Part shown: piece by piece, positions 1 to 6,206 of the stretch
Layout: the number at the start of each line of letters is the position of its first letter
Position numbering within the stretch: the first letter of the stretch is position 1
NCBI GenBank assembly: GCA_013813905.1
Contig: JACCQX010000039.1
Span: 1 to 9,496, forward strand
Direction of reading: 5' to 3'
DNA from: Chloroflexota bacterium
GTDB lineage: Bacteria; Chloroflexota; Limnocylindria; Limnocylindrales; CSP1-4
Length of the DNA: 9,496 nucleotides
Notes under the pieces: model-generated
Told to the model about the DNA's origin: nothing
The model's database searches: none
Seen by the model: only the letters and a program-made list of their open reading frames with translations
Program-made: the position numbers and the translations under genes

Positions 1-1358
1 GGGAGGTCATCGCCCATGTGCCGCTGGGTGGCAAGACGGACGTGGACCGGGCTGTGGCAGCGGCACAGGAAGCCTTCGAGGGACCCTGGTCCGGCTGGTC
101 CGCCGCCAAGCGCGGCCGGACGCTCCAAAAGTACGCCGACCTGGTCAAGAAGAACGTGGAGGAGCTGGCCCAGCTCGACTCACGCAACGCCGGCAAGCCC
201 ATCACCAGCGCCCGCAATGAGGCCTTCGCGGTGAGCCTCGTGCTGGAGTACTACGCCGGCGCCGCCAACAAGCATCTCGGGGAGACCATCCCGGTGAGCC
301 GGCCCGGTCTCGACTTCACGCTACGCGAACCGATCGGCGTCATCGGCATGATCGTGCCCTGGAACTACCCGCTCAACATGTCGGCCTGGAAGCTGGGTCC
401 GGCACTGGCCACCGGCAACACGTGCATCCTGAAACCTGCCTCCTGGACGCCCTTGAGTGCCCTGCGGCTGGGAGAGTTGGCGCTTGAGGCCGGTTTTCCG
501 GCCGGCGTGGTCAACGTGATCACGGGGCCCGGCGGCAGTGCCGGAGCGGCCCTGGCGGCGCATCCCGGTGTGGGCAAGATCGCCTTCACCGGGGAGACCG
601 TCACGGGACAGGAGATCCTGCGCCTCGCGGCGGGCAATGTGAAGCGTGTCTCCCTGGAGCTGGGTGGCAAGAGCGCCAGCGTCGTCTTCGCGGATGCCGA
701 CCTGGAGCGGTTCGCCAAGGATGCCCCCTCGTCGGTCTTCGACAACTGCGGCCAGGACTGCACCGCGCGCAGTCGCATCCTCGTCGAGCGGTCGGTGCAC
801 CAGGAGGTGGTCGAGCGTTTCGCGGAGGCAACCCGGGCGCTGGTGGTCGGCGACCCGGCCGATCCGGCCACGCAGGTCGGCAGCCTGGTGTCGATGAAAC
901 ATCGCGAGCGCGTCCAGGAGTACATCCGCTCGGGCGTCGATGAAGGCGCGCGGCTGGTGACCGGCGGCGAGCCTCCTGCTGGTGACGAGCTCGGGCGGGG
1001 TGCCTTCCTCCTGCCCACGATCTTCGACGAAGCGCGTCCGGAGATGCGCATCGTTCGCGAGGAGATCTTCGGACCGGTCACGGCCATCCTCCCCTTCGAC
1101 GACGAGGCGCAGGCCATCCGACTGGCCAACGACACGCCGTATGGGCTCTCCGGCTCCGTCTGGACACGGGACATCGGCCGGGCGATGCGCGTGGCCAAGG
1201 GCATGCGCAGCGGCACCGTGTCCATCAATGCCAACGCCAGCTTCCACACGGAGGCGCCCTTCGGCGGCTACAAGATGTCCGGAGTCGGGCGCGAGCTGGG
1301 CATGCACGCCCTGGATCTCTACACCGAGCTGAAGAACGTCTTCGTCGACCTGAGCTGA
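1..1358 (+). CDS. Aldehyde dehydrogenase (NAD(P)+), 5'-truncated by window edge
   Basis: Oxidises an aldehyde to its carboxylic acid with NAD(P)+ in the cytoplasm; the aldehyde is not identifiable. The frame is open to the left edge: the codons from base 3 read [11 protein letters not shown], the usual N-terminal strand of the family, so the GTG at 18 is internal and only some tens of residues are missing. Counting from that GTG codon as residue 1, I see the Rossmann/substrate loop PWNYPL (catalytic Asn 116), ILKPAS (Lys 139), FTGETVTG (190-197), the general base Glu 214 in LELGGKSA, the nucleophile Cys 248 in GQDCTARSR (TGC at 759-761), and EEIFGPV (Glu 349). The C-terminal [16 protein letters not shown] is typical of betaine-aldehyde / aminobutyraldehyde dehydrogenase-like members. 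All catalytic residues are present, so it should be active. The following gene is 115 bases away and shows no functional link. Confidence 0.95.
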   Translation, partial: EVIAHVPLGGKTDVDRAVAAAQEAFEGPWSGWSAAKRGRTLQKYADLVKKNVEELAQLDSRNAGKPITSARNEAFAVSLVLEYYAGAANKHLGETIPVSRPGLDFTLREPIGVIGMIVPWNYPLNMSAWKLGPALATGNTCILKPASWTPLSALRLGELALEAGFPAGVVNVITGPGGSAGAALAAHPGVGKIAFTGETVTGQEILRLAAGNVKRVSLELGGKSASVVFADADLERFAKDAPSSVFDNCGQDCTARSRILVERSVHQEVVERFAEATRALVVGDPADPATQVGSLVSMKHRERVQEYIRSGVDEGARLVTGGEPPAGDELGRGAFLLPTIFDEARPEMRIVREEIFGPVTAILPFDDEAQAIRLANDTPYGLSGSVWTRDIGRAMRVAKGMRSGTVSINANASFHTEAPFGGYKMSGVGRELGMHALDLYTELKNVFVDLS

Positions 1359-1472
1359 GCCGAGCCGCCCCTTCGGTCCGACTGACACACCGCTGCAACG
1401 GCGGGCTGGAAACGCCTCCGTTCGACAGCGACCGCTAGTCGGGCGACCATCGTCAGGTCAAGACGTGCTGCC

Positions 1473-1767
1473 ATGCCGGTCGCCGCCTTCGCCGTGCTGG
1501 TAGGCGCCCAGTTCTTCGATTACGCGTCGTTCGTGGTGATGATCGCTCGCCACGGACTGGAGGCGGAGCTCGACCCGGTCGTGGTGACGATCGCCGAAGC
1601 ATCCGGCCTTGCCCGGGCTGACACTCCTCAAGGTCGCGGCGGTGGTGCTGGTGGTCGCCGTGGTGGCGGTGCTGGCGCGAAGGAGCCGCCGACTGGGAAC
1701 GGCCGTGCTGGCCATCGGTGTCGCGGCGGGACTGCTGGGAGGCATCTCGAACGTCGCCACCATCTGA
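1473..1767 (+). pseudogene. Small three-helix membrane protein (DUF5658-like), broken by a one-base frameshift
   Basis: From ATG 1473 the frame reads a plausible membrane protein (MPVAAFAVLVGAQFFDYASF, then HGLEAELDPVVVTIAEASGL) and then turns at about base 1610 into low-complexity Gly/Arg sequence. The +1 frame from 1612 gives PGLTLLKVAAVVLVVAVVAV, a charged turn ARRSRRLG, a third hydrophobic helix, and stops at TGA 1765. Removing one T at 1609-1610 joins both halves as EASGLPGLTLLKV, a 97-residue protein with three hydrophobic segments (about 3-25, 50-67, 74-96). The D-Y pair in helix 1 and the acidic-Pro motif ELDPVVVTI before helix 2 resemble small DUF5658-type proteins; this family call is from memory and tentative. 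No good ribosome binding site is visible before 1473. It is either a sequencing/assembly indel or a real decayed gene. It converges with the Nudix gene, with 31 bases between stops. Confidence 0.6.
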
Positions 1768-1798
1768 GCCGCCGCGCACGGCCGCCGTTCGAGGCCCG

Positions 1799-2428
1799 TC
1801 AGGGCCGAGGTTCGACCGCAGCATCTGCCGCGGCTGAGGGTTCCGGCCGCGCCGTCCGGATCCAGTCTCGCAGCGCCTGGGTGGTGGTGTGGAAGGCGAT
1901 CCCGGGCCAGGGGATGCGCTCGGCGGCGAACGGCTCGATCTGGATGGCCTCGGGTCCCGTGCGAATGTCGCCGCCCGTGATGCGGGCCTCGTAGCAGACG
2001 ACCACGATCGCCGCCGGAGGACGGGAATAGAGCCCAACTACCCGGGACGGCTCGACGACCAGGCCCGTCTCCTCCAGCGTCTCGCGCGCCGCTCCCTCCT
2101 CCGCCGTCTCATCGATCTCCAGGAATCCGCCGGGTTGCGCCCAGGCGCCGTAGCCGGGCTCGATGCCACGGCGCAAGAGGATGACCTGCCCGTCGGCGGT
2201 GATGGGCAGGGTCGTCACCACGAGACGCGGGTTGACGTAGGCGATGAAGTGGCAAGTAGGGCAGACCAGGCGAGACCGTTCCTCGCCCTCGACCGGCCCG
2301 AAGTCGAGCAGGTCGCCGCATCGGGAGCAGTGACGGACCGTATCGTCCAGCCACCAGGGAACGCCACCGCGTCCACGATGCGCGGTGCCGGTCGGGGGCG
2401 GGTCCCTCCGGTCGGGCGGCAGCCTCAT
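1799..2428 (-). CDS. Zinc-ribbon Nudix hydrolase
   Basis: Hydrolyses a nucleoside diphosphate linked to another moiety (NDP-X), Mg2+-dependent and cytoplasmic; the substrate is unknown. The 209-residue protein has an N-terminal zinc ribbon with CSRC (Cys 34, 37) and CPTC (Cys 56, 59) followed by FIAYVNPRLVV, as in the NADH-pyrophosphatase-like zinc ribbon (Nudix_N_2 type). A complete Nudix box G-x5-E-x7-REUxEExGU follows at about 101-123 (Gly 101, Glu 107, Arg 115-Glu 116, Glu 119-Glu 120, Gly 122). It lacks the longer N-terminal domain of classical NudC, so ADP-ribose, NADH or a nucleotide sugar are all possible. The ATG start at 2428 is the only clear one; the first ~25 residues are Pro/Arg-rich and may be disordered. 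It lies 46 bases after the membrane-protein gene with no promoter seen between, so probably one transcript. The C-terminal ~20 residues are an Ala/Pro-rich tail. Confidence 0.92.
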   Translation of the reverse strand: MRLPPDRRDPPPTGTAHRGRGGVPWWLDDTVRHCSRCGDLLDFGPVEGEERSRLVCPTCHFIAYVNPRLVVTTLPITADGQVILLRRGIEPGYGAWAQPGGFLEIDETAEEGAARETLEETGLVVEPSRVVGLYSRPPAAIVVVCYEARITGGDIRTGPEAIQIEPFAAERIPWPGIAFHTTTQALRDWIRTARPEPSAAADAAVEPRP

Positions 2429-2474
2429 CCGTTCGCCCGGCTGCCTGGACCGGTCGAAAGGCAGCGTGACCGGC

Positions 2475-2894
2475 TCACGCGGAGAAGACCAGCCAGACGA
2501 TGGCGGCCAGCACGGCCAGGCTCGCCCCCAGGACCGCCACCCAGACGAAACGGAAGAGGCCCCGGCCGCGATCCACCGGCAGCCAGGCCCAGGCTGAACG
2601 CCAGATACGGACCATCGCGTCCAGCGTCACGAGCGCGAGCAGGGCACCGCCGACCAGCACAGGCAGACGTATCACGGGGTCGCTCAGCCGCGCTCCCAGC
2701 TCGAGGGCGGTGATGGCGATGACGCCACTCACGAGCACGCCGATGGAGAGGTAGATGAAGGCGTCCTGGAGTGGCGTCGGTCGCGTCTCGGGCACGCGCG
2801 AGGGCACCAGCGGCCGACCCTTGGCATCGCGGGCTACCTTGACCTCTTGGCGATCGAGACGCGGCCCGGACTCCAGGATCTCGTCGTGGTCCAT
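2475..2894 (-). CDS. Hypothetical three-helix membrane protein
   Basis: I do not recognise the family. The protein is 139 residues from ATG 2894; GTG 2897, directly in front, would add one Met. Residues 1-42 are hydrophilic and charged (MDHDEILESGPRLDRQEVKV), followed by three strongly hydrophobic segments at roughly 45-66, 76-95 and 115-138, with DAMVRIWRSAWAWLPVDRG forming a basic/aromatic loop between helices 2 and 3. The protein ends within the last helix (VWLVFSA). The cytoplasmic N-tail plus three helices suggests a small inner-membrane accessory protein. I prefer ATG 2894 because a -10-like TACACT ends 7 bases before it, the same spacing as at the nucleoside hydrolase gene. It lies between purE and the Nudix gene on one strand. 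Confidence 0.75.
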   Translation of the reverse strand: MDHDEILESGPRLDRQEVKVARDAKGRPLVPSRVPETRPTPLQDAFIYLSIGVLVSGVIAITALELGARLSDPVIRLPVLVGGALLALVTLDAMVRIWRSAWAWLPVDRGRGLFRFVWVAVLGASLAVLAAIVWLVFSA

Positions 2895-2901
2895 CACCTC
2901 G

Positions 2902-2907
2902 AGTGTA
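2902..2907 (-). promoter_or_regulatory. Candidate -10 box (TACACT), leaderless-type
   Basis: On the minus strand TACACT is followed by CGAGGTG and then ATG 2894. With a start site 6-7 bases after the -10 box the mRNA would begin at or next to the start codon, and no spaced Shine-Dalgarno exists. I see no convincing -35. It would give the membrane-protein and Nudix genes a promoter separate from purE. Confidence 0.4.
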
Positions 2908-3001
2908 GTGCCGTGGACGCGGGTGCCCGAGGCGGCAGCGGGCGACGCCCCTCGCCAACAGTTGGCCGGGCAGGCCCGGGGCGGTCCCTGCGCGCGAGCG
3001 C

Positions 3002-3499
3002 CTATGCCCCTTCGTTTAGGGGATCGTCCTCCACGGCTCGCGTCTGGCCGGCGCGCAAGGCGCGGATGCGCTCGGCCAATGCCGGGTCAGAGATGGCCAG
3101 GATCTGCGCAGCCAGGAGAGCCGCGTTGCGGGCATTGCCCAACCCCACCGTCGCGACCGGCACGCCCGGTGGCATTTGAACGGTGGAGAGCAGCGCGTCC
3201 AGGCCGCCGCCCACGCCGCCCGAGCCGCCGGGCATGGGCAGGCCGATGACCGGCCAAGCCGTCCGCGCCGCCACAGCGCCGGCGAGGTGCGCCGCCAAAC
3301 CCGCGGCGCAGACGAAGACGCGCACACCGCGTTCGGTGGCCGCTGAGACGTAGCGGTCGAGCAGTGCCGGGGCACGGTGGGCGGAGATGATCCGCATCTC
3401 GTGCGCCACGGCCAGCTCCGTCAGCAGCGCGGCACCCCTCTCCACGGTCGCCAGGTCGGAACGGCTGCCGCAGATGATCGAGACGAGCGCTGAGGACAC
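3002..3499 (-). CDS. purE: N5-carboxyaminoimidazole ribonucleotide mutase (PurE)
   Basis: Class I-type PurE converts N5-CAIR to CAIR in de novo purine synthesis, normally as a cytoplasmic octamer working after PurK. The 165-residue length matches the family. Visible motifs are GSRSD (11-15; phosphate/CO2 loop), SAHRAP (39-44, catalytic His 41), [10 protein letters not shown] (65-74, His 71), and the C-terminal [20 protein letters not shown] with [10 protein letters not shown]. The loop before LDALLS is unusually Gly-rich (GGSGGVGGG). The start is GTG 3499, six bases after a TAGCAT -10-like box, so the mRNA is probably leaderless. No purK or other pur gene lies beside it; instead it is divergent from a nucleoside hydrolase across a palindrome-rich 188-base region, suggesting shared control. 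The last ~20 residues are a polar tail. Confidence 0.93.
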   Translation of the reverse strand: MSSALVSIICGSRSDLATVERGAALLTELAVAHEMRIISAHRAPALLDRYVSAATERGVRVFVCAAGLAAHLAGAVAARTAWPVIGLPMPGGSGGVGGGLDALLSTVQMPPGVPVATVGLGNARNAALLAAQILAISDPALAERIRALRAGQTRAVEDDPLNEGA

Positions 3500-3505
3500 A
3501 TCCCG

Positions 3506-3511
3506 ATGCTA
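3506..3511 (-). promoter_or_regulatory. Candidate purE -10 box (TAGCAT)
   Basis: TAGCAT on the minus strand, followed by CGGGAT and then the purE GTG at 3499. It belongs to a TAGCATCGG nonamer that occurs again in the opposite orientation at 3675-3683 in front of the nucleoside hydrolase. No TTGACA-like -35; a palindrome (3525-3541) occupies the -35 position. Confidence 0.5.
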
Positions 3512-3524
3512 CACGCCGCCTGAG

Positions 3525-3541
3525 CCAGCCGGCTCGGCTGG
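3525..3541. promoter_or_regulatory. 17-bp palindrome over the purE -35 region (candidate operator)
   Basis: CCAGCCG-GCT-CGGCTGG: perfect 7-bp arms around a 3-base spacer. A -35 placed 17 bases before the purE -10 box would lie at 3528-3533, inside the palindrome, so a bound repressor or activator could act here. No known regulator is matched. Confidence 0.4.
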
Positions 3542-3590
3542 GCCGTGGCTTCTGCCGCCGCTCTTCCGCACGCTCCAGCCCTCGACCGAC

Positions 3591-3623
3591 GCCACTAGCC
3601 GTCAGCGGAGGGCGGCTAGTGGC
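3591..3623. repeat. Perfect 11-bp inverted repeat between purE and the nucleoside hydrolase
   Basis: GCCACTAGCCG at 3591-3601 and CGGCTAGTGGC at 3613-3623 are exact reverse complements, separated by 11 bases. The repeat sits near the middle of the 188-base divergent spacer, 80-92 bases from each start codon. If both mRNAs are leaderless it is not transcribed from either promoter and would act as DNA, for example as a dyad operator; otherwise it could be an RNA hairpin. It has no T-tract, so it does not look like an intrinsic terminator. Confidence 0.6.
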
Positions 3624-3651
3624 GGGCGTCCGGCCGAGGAACGCCGAGCCG

Positions 3652-3668
3652 GCCGGTCTGCGACCGGC
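3652..3668. promoter_or_regulatory. 17-bp palindrome over the nucleoside hydrolase -35 region (candidate operator)
   Basis: GCCGGTC-TGC-GACCGGC: perfect 7-bp arms with a 3-base spacer, ending 6 bases before the TAGCAT box at 3675. It covers the expected -35 position (about 3652-3657). It has the same 7-3-7 geometry as the palindrome at 3525-3541 but different half-sites. Confidence 0.4.
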
Positions 3669-3674
3669 GTCCGT

Positions 3675-3680
3675 TAGCAT
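3675..3680 (+). promoter_or_regulatory. Candidate nucleoside hydrolase -10 box (TAGCAT)
   Basis: TAGCAT followed by CGGTGGC and ATG 3688. The 7-base spacing would put transcription start at the ATG, and no Shine-Dalgarno is present, consistent with a leaderless mRNA. The same TAGCATCGG nonamer precedes purE on the other strand. Confidence 0.5.
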
Positions 3681-3687
3681 CGGTGGC

Positions 3688-4725
3688 ATGGTCGCCCACA
3701 CCTCCGGCCGGCTGCCACTCATCATCGATGTGGACACGGGCATCGATGACTCCCTGGCCCTGCTCTATGCCTGCGCCTCACCAGAAGCCGACCTGGTGGC
3801 CGTCACCTGTGTCTCCGGGAATGTCGAGGCGGTCCAGGTGGCGCGCAACACGCTGGCCGTGATGGAGCTCGCCGGACGAGCCGACGTGGAGGTGGCTCTG
3901 GGCCGCGAGGTTCCGCTGGTGCGCGAGCTGCGCACCGCACCGGACACGCACGGGCCACGCGGCCTGGGCTACGCCGAGCTGCCCGAGGCCCGTGCGCAGC
4001 TGTCGCCCCGTCACGCGGCGGACCTGATCGTGGCGGAGGCACGCCGACGACCGGGGGAGCTGACCCTGATCACGCTGGGCCCGCTCACCAACGTGGCTCT
4101 CGCGCTGCTACTGGAGCCGGCCTTGCCGCACCTGGTCAAGCGTCTGGTGATGATGGCTGGTGCCTATCGCTCCCCCGGAAACACCGCCCCGACCACCGAG
4201 TGGAACGTGGCGGTGGATCCCGAGGCGATGCAGATCGTGCTGGGCGCCTTCGGCGGTCCAAGCCTGACGAGCCGTCCGCTCGCGCTGGGCCTGGACGTGA
4301 CGGAGAAGGCCAAGCTGACGCCGGCGCACCTGGACCACCTCGCGCGGCGCGCCGGCTGCCGCAGCGACGGCTCACCGCTCGCCGGAGGGCGGACGGACGA
4401 GGTGGTGCGATTCCTGGCCGACGCCCTGCGCTTCTACATGGAGTTCCACTCGCGTTACGACGGGTTCTACGGCGCGTTCATCCATGACGCGCTGGCCGTC
4501 GCGGCGGCGCTGGACCCGTCGCTGGTGCGGTCGCAGCCGGTGACGGTCGAGGTGGAGCTGGGCGGCAGCCTGACCACCGGCGAGACGGTCACCGACTGGC
4601 GGCGGACGTGGGGTCGGCCGCCGAACCTGGACGTCTGCCTGGACGCTGATGTGGGAACGTTCTTCACGCGCTTCCAGGATCGCCTCGGGAAGCTGGCCGC
4701 CAGCCGCTCGGCCGTGGCAAGCTGA
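3688..4725 (+). CDS. Inosine-uridine-type nucleoside hydrolase
   Basis: Cleaves the N-glycosidic bond of a ribonucleoside to base plus ribose, using a Ca2+-activated water; cytoplasmic unless proven otherwise (no signal peptide). The protein is 345 residues from ATG 3688, slightly longer than the usual ~310-320. Ca2+ ligands are visible in IIDVDTGIDDSLAL (Asp 16, 20, 21; the usual DPGxDD is DTGIDD here) and in the C-terminal FIHDALAVAAALDP. Other family blocks: THGPRGLGYAELP, LTLITLGPLTNVALALLLEP, MMAGAYRSPGN and EWNVAVDPEA. Base specificity (purine or pyrimidine) cannot be read off. A longer frame from 3619 exists, but it runs across the palindrome and promoter and lacks family similarity. 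It ends 47 bases before the ECF S component and probably shares its mRNA, which makes the transporter a candidate source of its substrate. Confidence 0.93.
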   Translation: MVAHTSGRLPLIIDVDTGIDDSLALLYACASPEADLVAVTCVSGNVEAVQVARNTLAVMELAGRADVEVALGREVPLVRELRTAPDTHGPRGLGYAELPEARAQLSPRHAADLIVAEARRRPGELTLITLGPLTNVALALLLEPALPHLVKRLVMMAGAYRSPGNTAPTTEWNVAVDPEAMQIVLGAFGGPSLTSRPLALGLDVTEKAKLTPAHLDHLARRAGCRSDGSPLAGGRTDEVVRFLADALRFYMEFHSRYDGFYGAFIHDALAVAAALDPSLVRSQPVTVEVELGGSLTTGETVTDWRRTWGRPPNLDVCLDADVGTFFTRFQDRLGKLAASRSAVAS

Positions 4726-4758
4726 GCGCATACTCGACCGGACCAGACCGTCGGGGAG

Positions 4759-4764
4759 AGGAGG
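4759..4764 (+). promoter_or_regulatory. Strong ribosome binding site for the ECF S component
   Basis: AGGAGG followed by an 8-base spacer and GTG 4773. It fixes the start of the S gene and contrasts with the leaderless-type starts of purE and the nucleoside hydrolase. Together with the short gap it suggests this gene is translated from a longer mRNA. Confidence 0.75.
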
Positions 4765-4772
4765 ACCGCTCG

Positions 4773-5834
4773 GTGTCTCAGGGAGCGCTGCGGATCGTGG
4801 TCGCGGTGGCCGCGTTCCTGGCGGTCGCGTTCGTCGGGATCGTCTTCGTGTGGAACTTCTCGGCCGAGGAAGCGACCCGGTCCTGGGCGATCCTCTCGGC
4901 CGTGGCGGCGATCATCGCCTTCGCTGTCTACGCTGGGGTCGAGTATCTCCAGACCGGCCGCGTCGAGTCGATCTCGCGCCAGTTCGACACGCGCACGATC
5001 GTGTTGATCCCGATCGCGATCGCCTTCAACATCATCCTGGGCCAGGCCGTGGGCCAGGCACTCAAGATCCCGATCTATCTCGACTCCATCGGGACCATCC
5101 TGGTCGGCGCCCTGGCTGGCCCGATCCCCGGTGCGGTGACGGGCTTCCTGGCGAACATCCTGTGGACCTACGTCGTCCCACCGCCCTTCCACAGCGATAT
5201 CGCGGCGCCCTTCGCTGTGGTGGCGGTGGTCATCGGGCTCCTGGCAGGCATGTTCGGGCGGTTCGGCTGGCTTCGGCCGCGTCCCAACAGCTCGGGCCGG
5301 CGGCTGCTGCTCGGCGGCGCGACGGCGCTCCTGGTCGTGGGGCTGATGGCCTTCTACGCCTACAGTCGCTTTTACGCTGGCACCGACGGCCTGGTGCTCT
5401 TCAATCCAGAGAACGCGGACCCATTGTTCCTCGCCCTCGGCGTGGTCATCGCGATCCTGACGGTCATCGCCATCGCGGGCTTCCTCGCGTTCCTCTTCTT
5501 GCGGCGCGACCTGACCGTGGCCTACGTGGTCGTAGCCGGCGTGCTGACCGGGATCGTGGCCGCGCTCATCAGCGCACCCATCAGCGCGAACCTGTTCACC
5601 GGTGTCACCGGCTCGGGCACCGACTTCCTGGTGGCCGCCTTCCGGCAGGCGGGCTCGGATGTAACGACAGCTGCATTCCAGCAGGGCCTGCTGTCTGATC
5701 CCGTCGACAAGCTGGTGACATTCCTGATCGTCTACCTGATCCTGAATGCGATGGCCCGCCGCACGAAGGCCCGATTCCCACAGGGTGAGCGGCTCATCGA
5801 ACGGCCTTCCACCGAGGGCGTCGCGACAACTTGA
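4773..5834 (+). CDS. ECF transporter S (substrate-binding) component, enlarged
   Basis: Integral membrane protein expected to bind a small vitamin- or nucleobase-like substrate and dock on EcfT for import. It is 353 residues, whereas typical S components are about 180-220 with six helices. Hydrophobic segments: about 7-27, 38-59, 75-97, 104-118, 119-136, 144-165, 178-200, 217-243, 247-275 and 312-328. Family-like blocks are IYLDSIGTILVGALAGPIPG with AVTGFLANILW (102-131) and, near the end, LTGIVAALISAPISANLFTG, VTGSGTDFLVAAF and SDPVDKLVTFLIVYLIL. I infer a core S domain at about 74-165 plus 246-332, split by an 80-residue two-helix insert and preceded by two extra helices. The start is GTG 4773, set by an AGGAGG. 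The order nucleoside hydrolase - S - T - A - A makes a dedicated (group I) transporter. Substrate unknown; a nucleoside, nucleobase or riboside is suggested only by the neighbour. Confidence 0.85.
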   Translation: MSQGALRIVVAVAAFLAVAFVGIVFVWNFSAEEATRSWAILSAVAAIIAFAVYAGVEYLQTGRVESISRQFDTRTIVLIPIAIAFNIILGQAVGQALKIPIYLDSIGTILVGALAGPIPGAVTGFLANILWTYVVPPPFHSDIAAPFAVVAVVIGLLAGMFGRFGWLRPRPNSSGRRLLLGGATALLVVGLMAFYAYSRFYAGTDGLVLFNPENADPLFLALGVVIAILTVIAIAGFLAFLFLRRDLTVAYVVVAGVLTGIVAALISAPISANLFTGVTGSGTDFLVAAFRQAGSDVTTAAFQQGLLSDPVDKLVTFLIVYLILNAMARRTKARFPQGERLIERPSTEGVATT

Positions 5835-6200
5835 CCCAGTACGCTGGACTCGTGAGGATCACAGGTATGGAGGCCAGGGTCGTCCGCGGCTGGCCGGTCA
5901 CGGCATCGATCCCGGTGCCCACCCACCCCCCCGAGCTGGTCCCCTGACATACGCCCACAGCAGAAGCGTAAGCCGGCGTTGGTGTCCCGGCAGTATCCCC
6001 CGGGCGGCCCGATCCCAGCATCGGAGTGGCCCTTCGCCTGTCGCCTGTCGTCACTCATTCGCGCCTGGCAGGGAGGAGGCCATCACGCGCTGGCTAACGC
6101 GACCACGATCCGCATCTGTCATGCGGCTGCTCCCCTGACGCCCCGGGGTCCGTTCCCCTACGCGTCACGCTGCGACGATACGCCACTGGAAGTGCGTTAG
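5835..6200 (+). other. 366-base gap between S component and EcfT, hairpin-rich, no gene recognised
   Basis: No frame looks like a real protein: the open frames are Pro/Arg-rich with no hydrophobic pattern or family motif. What I see: a CCGAT/ATCGG hairpin (6009-6024); CCGCAT-CTGTC-ATGCGG (6110-6126); a two-part hairpin with GACGC/GCGTC outer arms (6137-6166) and GGGG/CCCC inner arms; CGCCAC/GTGGCG (6181-6206) spanning the EcfT start; a purine-rich GGGAGGAGG near 6070 with no start codon at a useful distance; and a 14-base repeat with one mismatch, GCTGGTCCCCTGAC (5935-5948) and GCTGCTCCCCTGAC (6126-6139). It probably holds the promoter and 5' leader of the EcfT-A-A genes. No known riboswitch consensus (TPP, FMN, purine, cobalamin) could be fitted on the plus strand. 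Confidence 0.6.
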
Positions 6201-6206
6201 GTGGCG
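6181..6206 (+). promoter_or_regulatory. Hairpin enclosing the EcfT start codon
   Basis: CGCCAC (6181-6186) pairs with GTGGCG (6201-6206). The 14-base loop carries a Shine-Dalgarno-like GGAAG (6188-6192), and the GTG start is in the 3' arm, so folding would hinder initiation. A TAG (6198-6200) sits directly before the GTG in the same frame, which fixes the start as no earlier than 6201. Confidence 0.4.

Noticed and set aside
321..1388. Long minus-strand open frames opposite the aldehyde dehydrogenase.
   Set aside because: Antisense shadows of a GC-rich gene; low-complexity composition and no motif, while the plus strand has all catalytic residues.
1793..1806. GGCCC-GTCA-GGGCC hairpin between the converging small membrane protein and Nudix genes as a terminator.
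   Set aside because: Only 5 bp, overlaps the Nudix stop codon and has no T-tract on either strand.
1889..2713. Plus-strand open frame opposite the Nudix and membrane-protein genes.
   Set aside because: Low-complexity Arg/Gly/Pro sequence; the minus strand carries the Nudix box, zinc ribbon and hydrophobic helices.
2954..2966. GCCAAC-A-GTTGGC palindrome downstream of purE.
   Set aside because: A one-base loop cannot form a hairpin and there is no T-tract; as an operator it lies some 47-60 bases upstream of the next gene's start, and I could not tie it to anything.
3619..3687. Longer start for the nucleoside hydrolase, 23 extra codons.
   Set aside because: The added stretch covers the 33-bp dyad arm, a palindrome and the -10 box, shows no family similarity, and ATG 3688 is placed correctly for a leaderless start.
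5935..6030. Cobalamin-riboswitch-like strings on the minus strand: GCCACT near 6030 and GTATGTCAGGGGACCAGC near 5935-5955, resembling the B12 box.
   Set aside because: The strand is wrong: the next gene in that direction is the S component on the plus strand. The GGGAAGG and CCCGCAACTGT elements are missing or badly spaced. A covariance-model scan would settle it.
5979..6200. Open frame ending at TAG directly before the EcfT GTG, possibly a leader peptide.
   Set aside because: No ribosome binding site at a plausible start, composition not protein-like; open frames of this length are common in GC-rich DNA.
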